Shown here piece by piece: positions 19,862 through 32,309 of a stretch of DNA of 64,000 nucleotides (its first letter is position 1; the number at the start of each line of letters is the position of its first letter). A program made the position numbers and the translations under genes. The notes beneath the pieces are model-generated. The model saw nothing but the letters and a program-made list of their open reading frames with translations. It did no database searches and had not been told where the DNA came from. This DNA is from Pyropia yezoensis (lineage: Eukaryota > Rhodophyta > Bangiophyceae > Bangiales > Bangiaceae), in contig CM020619.1 in the NCBI GenBank assembly GCA_009829735.1, forward strand, positions 21,880,671 through 21,944,670, in the 5' to 3' direction.

Positions 19862-22800
19862 CCGTTGGAGCTGGCCGTTTTAAGCTCACAACGGCATCCT
19901 CGGCCAAGTGGGCCAAGAGGACGAACCAACCCTGCCGGATACTGCGGCGACCTAAGGGAGTCCGCCCACCTCGGGTAGGACTCCCCAAGAACGTAAACCC
20001 ACGTCGGGTCATCGCGGTGCTGACGGGTGAGAGCTTCCAGGTGGCTGGACGGGCGCAACTAGCCCCCGGCCGTGACTGTTGTGCCCGTATAGTACTTGAT
20101 GCCGGTTCAGGGGCCTCTTTGATACGCAAGTCGCTTTTACCAAAGGAGGTGAAGCTCCAACGCTGGAGGTCTAAGGTCGACCATATGATTGACATCAATG
20201 GTGGGGTACTTCCCATTGTTGGTGCCGTGACCCTACCGACAGGTTGGGAACCCATGAGGTCGACGTGACCTATGAAGTAGTTGAGAATGTATCGGTACCC
20301 CTGCTTCTGGGTACCCCTTATGTTGTCACACAAGTGCCTCTGATTTGTGGCCTGGAGTACTGGGTCAAGTTGATGAATGGGGAGACCATCCCCATCCTTG
20401 GTAAGGGAAAGTCTGTGGCTCCTGTGACAGTGTTACAGTCGAAGCCTGTTTGCTCCGTGAGAGATGGCTTTACTGCTACCCTGCGTTTAGCCCATAAAGT
20501 CGCGTTGCCCCCCAACTCGGTGGCGCACGTTGACGTTCTAATTGATTATACGGGGAGCGGGTTGGTGCACCCTAACCCCCGTCTTGCTCGTAAGCACCAA
20601 GTGCATGTTGCCCTTGGCACGATGGACTCCAAAGCCGGAGTCCCGTGGAGGATCCAGGTGATGAACCTGAGCGCTTCGCCGAAGTACTTCAAGTCGGGAG
20701 CCAAGTTTGGCGACATCGACCAACACGAGGGACCGGTAGTAGCGGTCACCCTCAACGAGGGCACGAGTAGCGACCCGAGGTCTGGAAAGGAGAAGCACCA
20801 AGCCAAGTCGGCCGCCTCTCCTCGGCCCCATGTGAACATGGAGAATGTTCCCCCCAGGTTGAGGGTTCAAGTTGAACGCCTCTTGGACCAATATCACACG
20901 TTGTGGGATGGTCAATTGGGACTCATGAGAGCTACCCAACACCGGATGGAGTCGAAGCCCGGTGCACCCCCTATACGCCAACAACCGTATAGGGGAGGAC
21001 CCCGTTCAAGGGCCCTCGTTAAGAAGCAAGTTGCTCGCATGGAGGCCCTCGATGTGATCGAGGCCAGCAACGCCGAGTGGGCGAGTCCGGTGGTCATTGT
21101 CCCCAAAGTTGATGGGACCCCACGGTTCTGTATCGACTACCGTAAGCTCAACGAGAGCAAGGTGAAGGATAGTTATCCCCTCCTTAGGATGGACGACTGT
21201 CTAGACTCTCTGGGGGAGGCGAACGTGTTCTCTACCCTAGACTGTAACGCGGGGTACTGGCAAATTCCCATTGCCCCGGAAGACAGGCATAAAACTACCT
21301 TTACCTGTCACTGTGGTACCTACCAGTGCAAACGACTACCGTTTGGACTGTGTAACGCGCCGGCAACTTTCCAGCGCGCTATGGACATGATTCTGGCCGG
21401 AGTACGGTGGCAGATCTGTCTTGTGTACCTACACGATATCATTGTGTTCTCCCGAAGTCCGGAGGAGCACATTGGCCATCTTGGCCAGGTGTTCAAGCTA
21501 CTTGCTGACGCCGGTGTGTCACTGAAAGCGAGTGAGTGCCACCTCTTCACTCAAGAGGTAGAATACTTGGGACATGTTGTCCGTCCGGGGCGCCTCAGTG
21601 TCAACGAGAAGAACTTGAGAGCCATCCGTAAGGCTCAGTACCCCCGGAGCCAGACACAGATCAGTAGCTTCCTCGGGATGTGTAACGTGTACCGACGTTT
21701 CACCAAGGGCTTCGCCAAGGTGGCGAAGCCGCTGAATGAGCTAGTTAGCTGGACGCTACCAAAGAACCTGCCTCCCCCAAGTCGGGTGGAGCAGGAATCC
21801 TTTGAGACTCTTCGGGATATACTGCTGAAGCCCCCTATCTTGGCTATTCCCATGTTGGGAGGCCACTACATCTTACACGCGGATGCTAGCTACGACCAAC
21901 TTGGTTGTGTGTTGCTTCAGCAGCAGCCGGACAAGGAGTTCTTGCCGGTAGGACACTTCAGCAAGAGGCTGAACTCGGCTGAGAAGATCTATGGAGTCAC
22001 CGAGTTGGAAGGACTCGCAGCGGTGTGGGAGGTGACGCCCCTTCGTCACTAGCCAGAGGGTGAGAAGTTCCTCATGCGCTGTGACCACCGCGCGATGCAA
22101 TTCATCTTTAAGACGGATTGCACGAACACACGCCTGAACAGGTGGAGATTGCGACTGGCACCCTTCAACTTTGATATTGAGTACCGACCTGGTAGGCAAC
22201 ATGCCCTAGCCGACGGCCTTTCTCGGGTACCTACCGAGGGGTTGGACACTAACCCAGTCGATGATGACATTCCCATCGTGGGGGTAGTCACGCGCTCGGG
22301 TCAGGCGTTGAACTCCGAGGCGCCAGGGAACAGGAAGTACTTGCCCCTGTCCCTGGACGAGGTGGTGAAGGCCCAGGCCGAGGACTCCTTCTGCAAGTCA
22401 CAGAGGGATACACTGGATACAGTGGCGGAGACGCGGTTCTTCCTGGGAGACGATGGCCTCCTCATGAGGAGGGGGGTATTCCAGGGGACCGAACAACTTG
22501 TCGTCCCCGCATCCCTCAAGGGCAGTATCCTTGAGAGGGAGCATAACGCTCCCACAGGTGGACACCTGGGGTCTAGTAAACTGTACCAGACCCTGAGGAC
22601 CAGGTACTACTGGCCGTCCACGGTGGGGGTCATCTACAGTTGGGTGGCTGCCTGCACAAGTTGTGCGCAGAACCGTCTGATGGAACGGCGGCCTAGTACG
22701 GCTATGCTATTGTTCCCGGCCAAGGAGCCCGTTGCCGTGTTGGCAATGGACATCCTTGGGCCCCTGCCAGTGACCGAGGAGGGCAACCAGTACCTCCTGG

Positions 22801-24308
22801 TCATCTGCGATCGCTTCACGAAGCTTACGCGAGCGATTCCTCTGGCAGAGATCACGGCCATGTCGGTCGTGTCAGCCTTCCTAGATCACTGGGCTGCCGC
22901 GTATGGCATCCCAGATAGTACACTGTCGGACAATGGACCGCAATTTGCGTCTGTACTGTTTCAGGGAGTGCTGGACATGTTGGGGGTTAAGGCAAACTAT
23001 GCTACCTTCTACCACCCACAAACTAATAGGCAGGTGGAGCGCTTCAACAAAACTATTGTTAGGCAGCTGCGCCACTATGTGAGTGAGCACGTGAAAACGT
23101 GGGACCAATACACCTCTATTTTGACTATTGCAGTTCTCCCAATTTTGTCCCATGTGGACAAGAGCAAGAGCAAACTGTGTTTGACCAATGATATGACTCA
23201 GATGCTGCCTCTCTGGCCAATGATTGCTCTGCATGAGGGTCCGTTGTTGTACGAACAGTGTGATGGGCGGTTCTCTCGGGATTTCTGACCACTTCGAGGG
23301 TAGAACAAGCACCGGCTGAGCGCTTCGGACTGTTCTTGACGGAGATGACCTGAGATAAAGGGCCAACCGGCGAGATCCGATGAAAAAACAAGAGTGTTTT
23401 GACCAACCAGCGTTCGTTGCGAGAGCAGTTGTGGCCATAGCCAATCATCAGGTTCTTCCGACAGACGTGTTGCAGCACGCCATTGGTAAGCCCGCTGCTG
23501 CGAGCATGCGATTGGCCCTTGCTCTTGTACACTTGCTCTTGCTCTTGTCCACATGGGACAAAATTTAGAAAACTGCAATACTGCCTACAATCCGCAGGTT
23601 CGCTCTTCTACGGGGGAACTACCCCTCGCTTTTGTGACCCCCCGTCGCGTGCGGTCTATTGCCGTACGGCGGCCGCTCCCATCTAGGGAGGCCGATGGCA
23701 GTACACCTCCTCCCACTGAGAGTAAGGCGGAGTTCGCTGCTAGGCTCGAAAAACCTATCCCTAAAGTCAGGGCTGAGATGGACAAAGCGCAAAAGCGCTA
23801 CAAGCGTACTTTTGACAGAAAGGTGCGTAACGCCAAGCACATCCCCGAGCAGGGTGGCTGGGTAATGGCTCACTCACACACCCCAACTGGGGGTATGTTG
23901 GTGTTCCAGACGAAGGGGCCATACCAGGTTCTTCGTACAGATGGACGGCGGTTCACCATCGAAAGTGACGATGGGGTCCGCACCGTACATGACCAGGACG
24001 AGGTAAAGGTTGCACCACCTCCTGCAGACGACCCGGCTTGGGCGCGTGCGCTGAAAGCGTGGCGCATGCCTTCGCTACCTGCGGCCAAACAGGGCCGGCA
24101 GGAGTACGTGTTCGATAAGTTCATCGACCACGGGTGGGATGAGGACACTAAGCGCCTCATGTTGAGGGTGCGTTGGTTCGGCTATAAGGCCAAGGATGAT
24201 ACGTGGGGGTACGTGGAAGATCTTCCTGCTGAGAAGGTCCAGGCATACTGCGCCCGGTATGATATCGACCCTCACTGCCCTCCCTCAACGGGAGGGAAGG
24301 CCAAGTGA
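19858..24308 (+). pseudogene. pol of element 2, inactivated
   Basis: Same domain order as element 1. Protease active site reads LDAGSGAS instead of LDTGSGAS. A frameshift near 20240 separates protease from the rest. RT keeps FCIDYRKLNES but has YLHD in place of YLDD. The RNase H frame ends at TAG 22050-22052. Integrase runs 22074-23127, where a MITE interrupts it; the frame resumes at 23579 through the chromodomain (RLMLRVRWFGYKAKDDTWGY) to TGA 24306-24308. The Asn of YHPQTNG-type sequence is followed by Arg. Not functional. Confidence 0.92.
23128..23578. mobile_element. 451-bp MITE inserted in integrase of element 2
   Basis: Terminal inverted repeats of about 45-50 bp start TTGCAGTTCTCCCAATTTTG and end in the complement (...GAAAACTGCAA), with a flanking TA duplication (23126-23127 and 23579-23580). 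TA duplication plus long inverted ends suggests a Tc1/mariner-mobilised non-autonomous element. No transposase is encoded. Similar ends and length occur at 30514-30965. Confidence 0.88.
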
Positions 24309-24403
24309 CAGTGCCAAGAGAGTGCTTTAACTCGAAGTGGTACGCAGAGTGGCTTTTAACTACAGCCCTAACCCACACACTCTCACAACAAGGCAGCTGC
24401 CAA

Positions 24404-26649
24404 CTAGGCACGCATGCTAGACTCCCTAACGCCACGGCCCTCGCCCTCACGTGGAGGCGAGCGGCGAGACCCACGCCGATAACGTTCCCCACCCGTTGGC
24501 GGGGGCGGCGGCTCCAAGTCGGAACCGTCGCGCCCCTCACGGTCGCGCAAGTGGCGACGACTGCGGCTACTCTTCTGCTTGGTCTTGCGCGCAAGTTGGC
24601 GACGCAGACGCCGGACCGACTCCGTCTCCGGCGACGACGGCGAGGAGGCGAGTATGCCCGGCTTGCCCGACGCTTGCCGCGCCCAAGAGGGGCCGGCTGG
24701 GGCACAATCGACCCAATACGAGCCAACTCAGTCGTCATGAACCCCGCTACAGACTCGCAACTCGCGGTCGCCACAACAGTGCGAACGCGCTCCTCAAGTT
24801 GAGGAGTCTCGGAAACTTGAAGGGTTGCGGTCGACGCGGCCAACCAAGAAATGGTGCGCACCAACGTGGTGATCATCATCTCGGAGGTCAAGGGCGTGGC
24901 CGGCAGTACCAACTTGGGATAGACCGTGAGGAGGGTGGCTCCCAAGTTGGGGGACACCGGGGTGGATGTCTCAACATCAACGCTTTACGGGATGTCCCCG
25001 TGCGGCTGGAATGGGACAGGAGGAAGCGGAGGGGCTCGCCGAGTAGGCGGAGCCCGAGAGTAACAGCGACCCCTACTCGGGGCCCCCGCAGTGGGTTGAG
25101 TCACGTTGTCATTGTGGGCGGGCACGGCCAGCACGATTGCCTTGTCCGGGGGAGGCGCAGTGTGGCGTTCCACCCCCGGGGCATACGGGTAGTCCCCGAT
25201 GCCCAGCCCCTCCTTGAGTACCACACGGCCGTCTTGAAGTTCACGACCGACCCAGACGAACTGGCGAGGTGCGCCATCGTGTTTGGGCCCGCGGGAGGAT
25301 CGGCGTAACTTGTGCTCGATGTTCTTTCACTCGATGAGCTTGTGGAGGCGCAGCATCTCCTCAAGTAGAGAGAGCTGTCCTGATGAGCACCCCTCAGCAA
25401 CTGGCTGAGGGGTGAGCTGCTCCAAACCTTGGATAAGCCGGGGGTTGAGATGCCAGAGCATCCCCCGCCGCTGAACACAAGACACCCAGATCGACATGAC
25501 CTCGAGAAGGCACTGGGTTGCCAACATGGCGAACCACGTGGTCCGGGCTGGCCGCCAACATGGCGGAGCCGAAGTCGTCGAGTAACCGTGGTAGTTACGC
25601 CGGAAACCCGTAGGGGACCTCGACTCGAGGCCACCACTCGGGCTTCTCGGGGTAGTACTCGTCTTGGTAGCAGGTGACTGCTGCGGAAACTCGAGTTGAG
25701 CCGAGGTCACCAACTAGGGACCTCGCCGGAAGTCCTTCTCCATCCGCACATCAAAGTGATGAGTGTGCGGATCGACGTCGCGAAGGTACGGGGGGCGAGT
25801 TGCCACCGCGTCCCAAGAGAAGGTTGGCACGTCGCCAGTGCCCGAGATTGTACCTCCGCGGTCCACCATGGACTTGGCCCGCTGCACGTTTTCGACCTCG
25901 TCCTCATCCAGGAAGGCAAACTGGTCCGTCCTGAAGTCGGGAGGAAACCCGACCCTACGGGGGAACTTCTCCCGTAGGCGGTCCCATCCGCGACTCATCG
26001 TTGTGCCAAGTCGGCCACAGCGGAGAACCGTGAACCCCTCCTCATACAGAGGCCAAGCCGGGCAAAACCACCGCCCCATGGCCTTCCGTGGAACAACGCG
26101 GCCCGTCTCCGGGGGAGATCCCGCCGCCAACCCAAAGCCGGGTGACGCGGGCATCCCATCCCCCGGAGCGACCGTGGGGCCCCCTCCGGAAGTCCCGTCG
26201 GGCGCTGCATCGTAGGACGTGTCCTCCATACGTTCATCCAAGGAGTCAGTCTCCACCCCCGGGGGCACCATGGCTCTCCCCAAGTTAGGGAGAGACGACC
26301 TGGTTGCAGTTGCACGAGACCCACCTCGAGTTGAGGGGGGCTCGGGTCGCGGGTAGATGGGTGGCCTCCCCAGCGTGGGGCGGCCCAAGGTAAAGTGAAG
26401 AGGATGTGCTGGTGGTGGTGAGGTGAGTACCGATAAGAGCAAGCTGCCATATGGGCAATCTTGAGGAGAGGGGCGGTCAACGTGACCGCCTCCACGTCCA
26501 CGTGACGTACCGGGGGGACAGCAAGTCGCGCCCCCAACGCCGAGACGTGCGTTTATACGCCCCCTCGCAGGGCCGACCGGGTCGGTCGGAACTGAGGAGA
26601 GGGGACTGTGGCAGCATTGACCCCCAGGTAGGGGGCCAACACGTGCCAT
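24404..26649 (-). pseudogene. Opposite-strand ORF of element 2 (aORF), broken
   Basis: Homologue of the element 1 ORF. Here the frame is open from a Met inside the 3' LTR (26649) through the conserved LGRPTLGRPPIYPR and ETDSLDERMEDTSYD stretches to 25714, where it stops at a position where element 1 continues. Downstream pieces keep LLEEMLRLHKLIE and RRRRRRSRSG but in shifted frames, with a deletion in the Arg/Ser region. It is the most diverged aORF of the three. Confidence 0.75.
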
Positions 26650-27075
26650 GCAAGGGGCGGCAGGCCACTAGCCTGACCCGTTCCTCCCCCTGCACTTGGG
26701 TCCATATTCCCTAAGTTTGGGATAGTTAGCTTAGTAGTAAATCCAACGTGGATTTGAGGGTTTTCTGCATTTATCGTCTTGAATTTTCGTGTGGCCCGGT
26801 GGGCAGGTGCTGGGGTGGGAGATTCTGAGTGGCGAGATTCTGAGGGGACCCTGGGGGGATAAGGGGAGGGACAGCGGGGCTTGGCCCTGCGTCCCCGTCC
26901 CGACCAAGAAACTGTTGGCCCACACACCATCTTCTTGTTTGTCAGTGGGGGGATTGCCCCACAACAGGGATAGAGTGTGTGCGACTTGCGCTTCTTCCGG
27001 TTCCCCCGACACGAGAGGCAGCCCTTGCGCACCGCCCCAACTTGGGTGTAGCGTGTGCGAGTGGTTTTTGACACG
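26607..27075 (+). repeat. 3' LTR of element 2
   Basis: 469 bp, starts TGTGGCAGCATTGACC and ends TTTTTGACACG (mutated TGCCACA). Polypurine tract GAGGAGAGGGGAC immediately precedes it. The antisense Cys-rich frame is open (27134 to 26553 on minus). Confidence 0.92.
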
Positions 27076-28563
27076 CAGAGCAACACAAGGCGACGTTCCA
27101 TTAAATGGCCGGCATCATCAGTAAATGTGGCCACCCAGAACGGGTGCCACTACGGATCTACTAGATCGAGCGAATCTCCGTTTGAGTTTGGTCTGAGGAA
27201 CACTGCCGGTGCCCGTTCGGAACTTGATCGACCCTCTCGCATGGCCGTTGTAAAGAACTTGACGGGGAGACCTGACACGGTTTGGCTGCTTTGAACTGCT
27301 TAGCAAGCAGTGTGACGTGCCGATTCATCGAGTTGAATGAGTTAGGCTTGAGCTATAATACTAGCGAAGTATTACGAGAATATCTGTAGTCTGAAGAAAA
27401 GGTTGACACTGCACAGCAGCATCTTCGTCATAGCTCCTTCCATCCTTCCCGCCTCTCCTCCGACTATTTTGCACCTCCACCCCACCTTCCCCACCACCAC
27501 AGCCTGACCCACCTCCGTCATCGCCATTGCCTTGTCCTGTCGGCGAAGAAGTCAGCTACCAGCGCTTTCCTGCGAACATCCAGCCCCAACCCTCCCGCTA
27601 TCCGCTACACAAAGCTACCGCGACATCCCAATACTCCCGTCTCCCCAGCACCGTAAACACCTTCATGACCGCCGCCACCATGGATGCCGTCTTCTACTCG
27701 CCTTGTCGACGATACGGCGCGCCCCCCCGCCCACCCACTTTCTCACCCCAGGCACAAAGGCGCAACACCCCGCACTCCAACCGCCCAGTGCCCGTGATGC
27801 GTACCGTCGAATCGCCGCCGACTCGCACCAACCATCACTGGCCACTACCGGCTGGTTTCCCTGTCCTCGAATAAGCAAGTCGTCGTGCACCAACGCGCCC
27901 ACGGCCAACAGCCGACACACCCCGCCCTTCGCCGTACACAACAACCCCCGCCCGGTGCCGTACACCACCCCCGCTGCGCCCCATGAAGGCGCTCACCACC
28001 CCGCAATCACAACTACTACCAACGTCGACCCGCAATTACAGCCACAACCACGGTCGCCATCGGATCCACCGAAGTCCTCGCCAACCAGACGAGGCTGATG
28101 AGTTTCCCAAAAGTGCCACCCCCGAACCCACCCACCCCCCCGCCGCAAACAGCCAACATTCGTTCCTTGTCCTCCGTCGTCCACCAACATGACCTCGCCC
28201 CACCAAGTAGCTCCCCCGACACCACCCGCTGCTCCACCATCGCCGCCAATGCTGCCATCGCCTCAGAGTCCCGTTGCCGAAATTTGCCAGCCCCCCGCCG
28301 ACAAATCCACCATAGCACAAAGCCCACGCATGCCCGCACTCCGCCGACCACCACCGCCGTCGTGCAACACCGTCGCCCCCAACACCGCCTCCATAGCCTC
28401 CGTCATCTCATTGCCCCGTCGACAATGCAGCTGCCCCGTCCACCGCCGCTGCCACCGTAAACCTCGCGCCCACCCACTCTCCCGTGACACGCACCAAGCC
28501 CTCACATTCCCACCCTCCGCGAGCCACTACTGTTGCGGTGCCCTGAATCCCCCCCCACCTAAT
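27076..28563. other. Intergenic, CCACC-rich low-complexity
   Basis: No supported gene. The first ~340 bp are lower-GC with a small palindrome (AATACT...AGTATT near 27357-27374). From about 27420 on, the sequence is rich in CCACC/CCGCC and open in several frames only because stops are rare. Confidence 0.55.
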
Positions 28564-29245
28564 TGTGGGGATCCAAGGGATCCTCCAACAATCGCGCCGG
28601 GGCACTGCCCAGGCTATACCGTGGCATGCGGTGCCACCGGTGCCAAGGCACGCACACGTGGAGCCCTCACTGGGCGGCCACGCTGCTATCCGCATGGCCC
28701 CCAGTCGGTGGGTCCCGACGGGATCCTTCGCCTCACCCGGGAGCGGGGTGACCCGAGACCGGCACCGGTCTCTCCCGGGAATACTGGATTGGGGTGGGCG
28801 TAAGCTCAATCCAATTGTATGGGTCTTACCCCCAACATAGGGGGTCCACTTTGTTTTGAATTTCTGCATTATTGAAGGATTTGTTGTTGTATTTGCTTTG
28901 TGGCCAGCGCCCCGCTGGCTGGGATGATCCGTCGGAAAAATGCGGAGAGATTCCTGCTGGCACCGCTGGCCTGGAATATGATTGGCCCGTACGTGGCCCG
29001 GGGTGTAGGGTCGCTGGGTGTGGGGTGAGGGGGGTATATGTGCGCATGGGGGTGCTCGTTGCCTGTCCCCTTCGTAACGGCGGACTTGTGTGTGTGTGAA
29101 TACTGCCGCGCTGGTGCGTGCTCGTCACGTCTTAGAAAGCTAGACGGTTAGGGGCTCCGTATCTCACCGGTCTCCCTGTGTTTCTCCACGGTAAGGTTCT
29201 CTGTTTTATCTGGGTGCTGGACGCCTATACCTTAGAACCACCACA
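28564..29245. mobile_element. Candidate solo LTR (682 bp)
   Basis: Begins TGTGGGGATCC and ends ACCACCACA, so it has TG...CA ends within a 5-bp inverted repeat. It has a different composition (more A/T and G on this strand) from the CCACC-rich DNA on both sides, which looks like one sequence split by an insertion. Flanking pentamers (CTAAT, TTAAA) do not match, so if real it is old. Confidence 0.4.
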
Positions 29246-30513
29246 TTAAACACCACTTCATCGCTTCCATTGCCGCGTTATCTCGACGACGATGTAGCTG
29301 CCCCCGTCATCCGCCTCGTCAAATGCCAGAAACCAGCCTGTTCCGCAACCCCCCCGCCATCACAATTTCAGCTGCGCCCCACGCAAGCGCCCACGACATC
29401 TCACCCGCCGCCACCCGCAATTGCCGCCGTGCCCCACAGCCTACCACACAAAACATCCACCGTCTCCACCACCCCCGTCACTGCCACCATCGCCGATTCG
29501 TCCCATAACAAAAAAACACCAGCCCCCTGTCAACAGTCCCGATCCGCAAACGTTTGAGCCCACCTCACCGAACATACCATCACTTGCGACCACCGCCGGC
29601 ACCGCCGCCACCGCCGCCACCGCCGCCATCGCCGCCACCGCCGCCACCGCCGCCATCACCGCCATTGCCGAATAGTCGGATTGCCAGACAACGCCAGCCA
29701 CCTGCCCTATCACTCCCCCATTTACTCCCCTGCCACGAAGAACCAGCTCACACTACCCCCCCTCCTGCAATCCACGACCTTCATCGTCGACCACCAGCCC
29801 CTATAATCCCATATTGCTCACCGTCCGTCTCCGCCAACCCCTACATGACAAACATCGCCCGATCGAGTCCTTGAGAAGTTGTGTCCGGCTTCCTACCGGC
29901 GCATCCGCTGTGGTGCAGGAACCCCCCCCCGCCTCGAGACGCCCCCCCCCGGATGGTCCACCGAAGGGCACTCGCCCCCCCCACGCGCCGCAGCCCAACG
30001 GTGCTGATTGCCGTCGCGGGCGAGCCGGTGGGGGGGGGGGTGGGAAGGGGAGCGGGGCGCCGTCGGCAGGTGGCCAGTTGTAACGCCTGGGTGGACGAGG
30101 CAATCCGGTCGCCGCCGCCGCCGATACCGCCACCGTCTTCATCGTTGCCTTTGTCATGGACGACGTTGCCTCCACCGCTAAGCCGTCGGTAGTAAGAGGG
30201 GACACGGTGGGGCTCGGATGGGAGGAGTACAGTACAGGGCCGCCCTTGACGGTGGGGCTGCGCTTGTCGGTGGGGGGTACGCCACTTTTAGTGGTGGGTG
30301 TGCCCGTGTCGAGGCCTGTAAGTGCTTCAGCTTCGTGTTCTGACGCCAAACTCAGCCAACCACCACCTATTAAATACAAGATGCTAAGGTAGAAATGAGC
30401 TGTGAAGCGGTGTGCAGAGGGCTGTCCCCCCGGCTGATGCCGCTCCCGCCTTCGGCCTGTGGGGGCGTCAGCGGATGAGGTCACCGAATTACCCTTTACT
30501 TTTGTTACAGGCA
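29246..30513. other. Low-complexity intergenic with CCGCCA tandem array
   Basis: No supported gene. A tandem GCCGCCACC/GCCGCCATC array sits at about 29588-29670. The minus frame 30514-29801 is open for 237 codons but is Pro/Gly/Ser-biased with no domain. Confidence 0.5.
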
Positions 30514-30965
30514 TTGCAGTTCCCCGAATGCTGTCTCAAGGAGACAACTGCAACAGCGTGATAACAAGGCCATGAGTCAACCGCGTGCTGGGGTCTAGCA
30601 GCGGACCAATAGCGTGCTGTGAGGCTTTCCTTTTAAGAAAGCGGTGATTGGCTGCAGACGCGGCGGATCTGGTGCCGAACGCTGCTTGGTCAGACAGCTG
30701 TTGTTTTCTCTCACGATCTTGGCGGATCTTCCTTTATCTCGGCCGGGTCCACCCAAGAGCACTGGGAGATGTCGCAGCTGGTTCATGCGATGCCTATTCC
30801 CTCTTCGATGTCAGCAGAGATCTCGAGAAAGTCTCAGATCCCAGTGTTTCTACACTAACGCGGAGCACTCATTGGCCATTGGTGCGCTATCGGAGGCATG
30901 CCATTGGCCTGTTGTGGGCTCGTTGTTGTTATTGTCGCCATAAGACAAAATTCGGAGTACTTCAA
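30514..30965. mobile_element. MITE related to 23128-23578 (452 bp)
   Basis: Left end TTGCAGTTCCCCGAATGCTG; right end, complemented, TTGAAGTACTCCGAATTTTG. Ends and total length match the TA-flanked MITE in element 2, but the arms have diverged and no clean TA duplication remains. A third left end occurs at 31274. Confidence 0.65.
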
Positions 30966-31075
30966 GATACTGTCACCGAGACCTGCGTTGTGCGGGGAGG
31001 GTCATATGACATCAACAAAAGTGGTTTATTGGTTTGTGGCCCCTTAACATCGCGGATGTACCGGATAAGGACCAA

Positions 31076-31203
31076 TATTGTGCGTCCCGTAAAAAGCGAA
31101 CGTGCACAGGTCGTGCAGTGTGGGATTGATCGGTCCAGTGGCCGATAGTTGACATGATCACGACACGTGCACGTCCATGTTTTTACGGGACGCATTACAA
31201 TAA
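31076..31203. mobile_element. Short palindromic MITE, copy B
   Basis: Same family as 6241-6363: left TATTGTGCGTCCCGTAAAAA, centre with GGTCCAGTGGCCGAT and CATGATCACGACACGT, right TTTTTACGGGACGCA. It has mutations in the arms and a few extra bases at the right end. Confidence 0.72.
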
Positions 31204-31273
31204 GCATGACAGGGACCCCAATGATCCCGTCCACGAAGATCTCGGCGTCGATTGAGCAGAACTGCCAGAGACA

Positions 31274-31345
31274 TTGCAGTTCTCCGAATTTTGTCTGATG
31301 GAGACAAGAGCAGCAGCGTGACAAGAAGGGCATGAGCCAACCGCG
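31274..31345. mobile_element. Left-end fragment of the ~450-bp MITE family
   Basis: TTGCAGTTCTCCGAATTTTG followed by TCTGATGGAGACAAGAGC matches the 30514 left end through the AACCGCGTGCTGGG stretch. No matching right end was found within 500 bp, so the copy is truncated. Confidence 0.55.
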
Positions 31346-32309
31346 TGCTGGGAGCTCGCGGCGGACTGCAGCGCATCAGGGAACCGTCGCACGTCCACTC
31401 CCAGGGAACATTCACCAAGGGGGATCGGCACCAACGTCACCGGGAAGCCAAGGTTGCTGTCCTTGGAGCGCAAGCCACAGGACTAAGATGGGAGCCCAAG
31501 TTGGAGGGGTTTGTTGTTCTACCCTGGCCGGCGGTGGATTCGCCGCCGGCCCCCTCGTTATCAACCCTCGGAGACACCACTAACTACCCTCCACCCCAAG
31601 ATGCAAGTCCCTCTGGTCATACGTAACTTATAGATACCGTGACCAATACGGACTCCCAAATTGAAAGTTAAGGGGTAGAAGTAGTCCCCCTAGATTAGGG
31701 TCACAATACGGTCATCCATATTGCTACATATCCCCCCCTTAGATTCGGCTCGTCCTCGGGTCGGGTTGCATTGGGCTTTCCGAATGTAAGTGGGTCGCGC
31801 GACCGTGTACCAGTCGGGTGGGGCTTTGCGCCCTGTCGCGGCAGACACCCCTTTTCGGGGTGACTGAGGGGGGTGCCCCCCTTTGCGTGGTACACACGAT
31901 CCGTTTTCCGGACCGTTGAACTCCCAATGCGGGTGTTGTGTCACGACCCCCTCTTCTGGGGGGTGGTGCAAGCGGATCCGCAACCAGGCGTCTGGTGGTA
32001 GGGGAGCCCCACTCGTGCGGACGAGTGAGTGGGGGCGGGGACTGCTCGCGTTTCGCGCGGGCGGTTGTGGGGTGAACCCCTTAGTTACCCCGTGTGGGGG
32101 CGTGGCCCTGACCCAGGTGCCTGGGTGGAGCGACCTCGTAGCTCGGTTGGCGCGGGTCGTCCCGCGTTGCCGTATCGCCCGTGCCGGGCTGTGTGGTTAT
32201 AAGCGCGAGTGCCCGCGCTTCCCTGGCTCGTCCCTGTTCTCCCACCATACCGGGTAGAGCCAGCTGGGGCTTGTTGGCACGGGGGGACCCCTGCTGCCCC
32301 GGATTCTCC

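Larger units (their letters stand above)
18756..27075 (+). mobile_element. Ty3/gypsy chromodomain retrotransposon, element 2 (deleted, chimeric)
   Basis: 5' LTR 18756-19224, primer-binding site 19227-19244, gag with a ~1.4-kb deletion, pol, opposite-strand ORF, polypurine tract 26594-26606, 3' LTR 26607-27075. A TA-flanked MITE (23128-23578) interrupts the integrase. Left of the MITE it tracks element 1, including shared nonsense changes; right of it, it is the most diverged of the three copies. Flanks are GAGAG (left) and CAGAG (right). Confidence 0.93.

Noticed and set aside
27532-28440. Several Pro/Thr/His-rich frames on the plus strand
   Set aside because: Products of CCACC-rich DNA; no domain and mutually overlapping.
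29801-30514. 237-codon minus-strand frame
   Set aside because: Biased composition, crosses a low-complexity array and has no recognisable motif.
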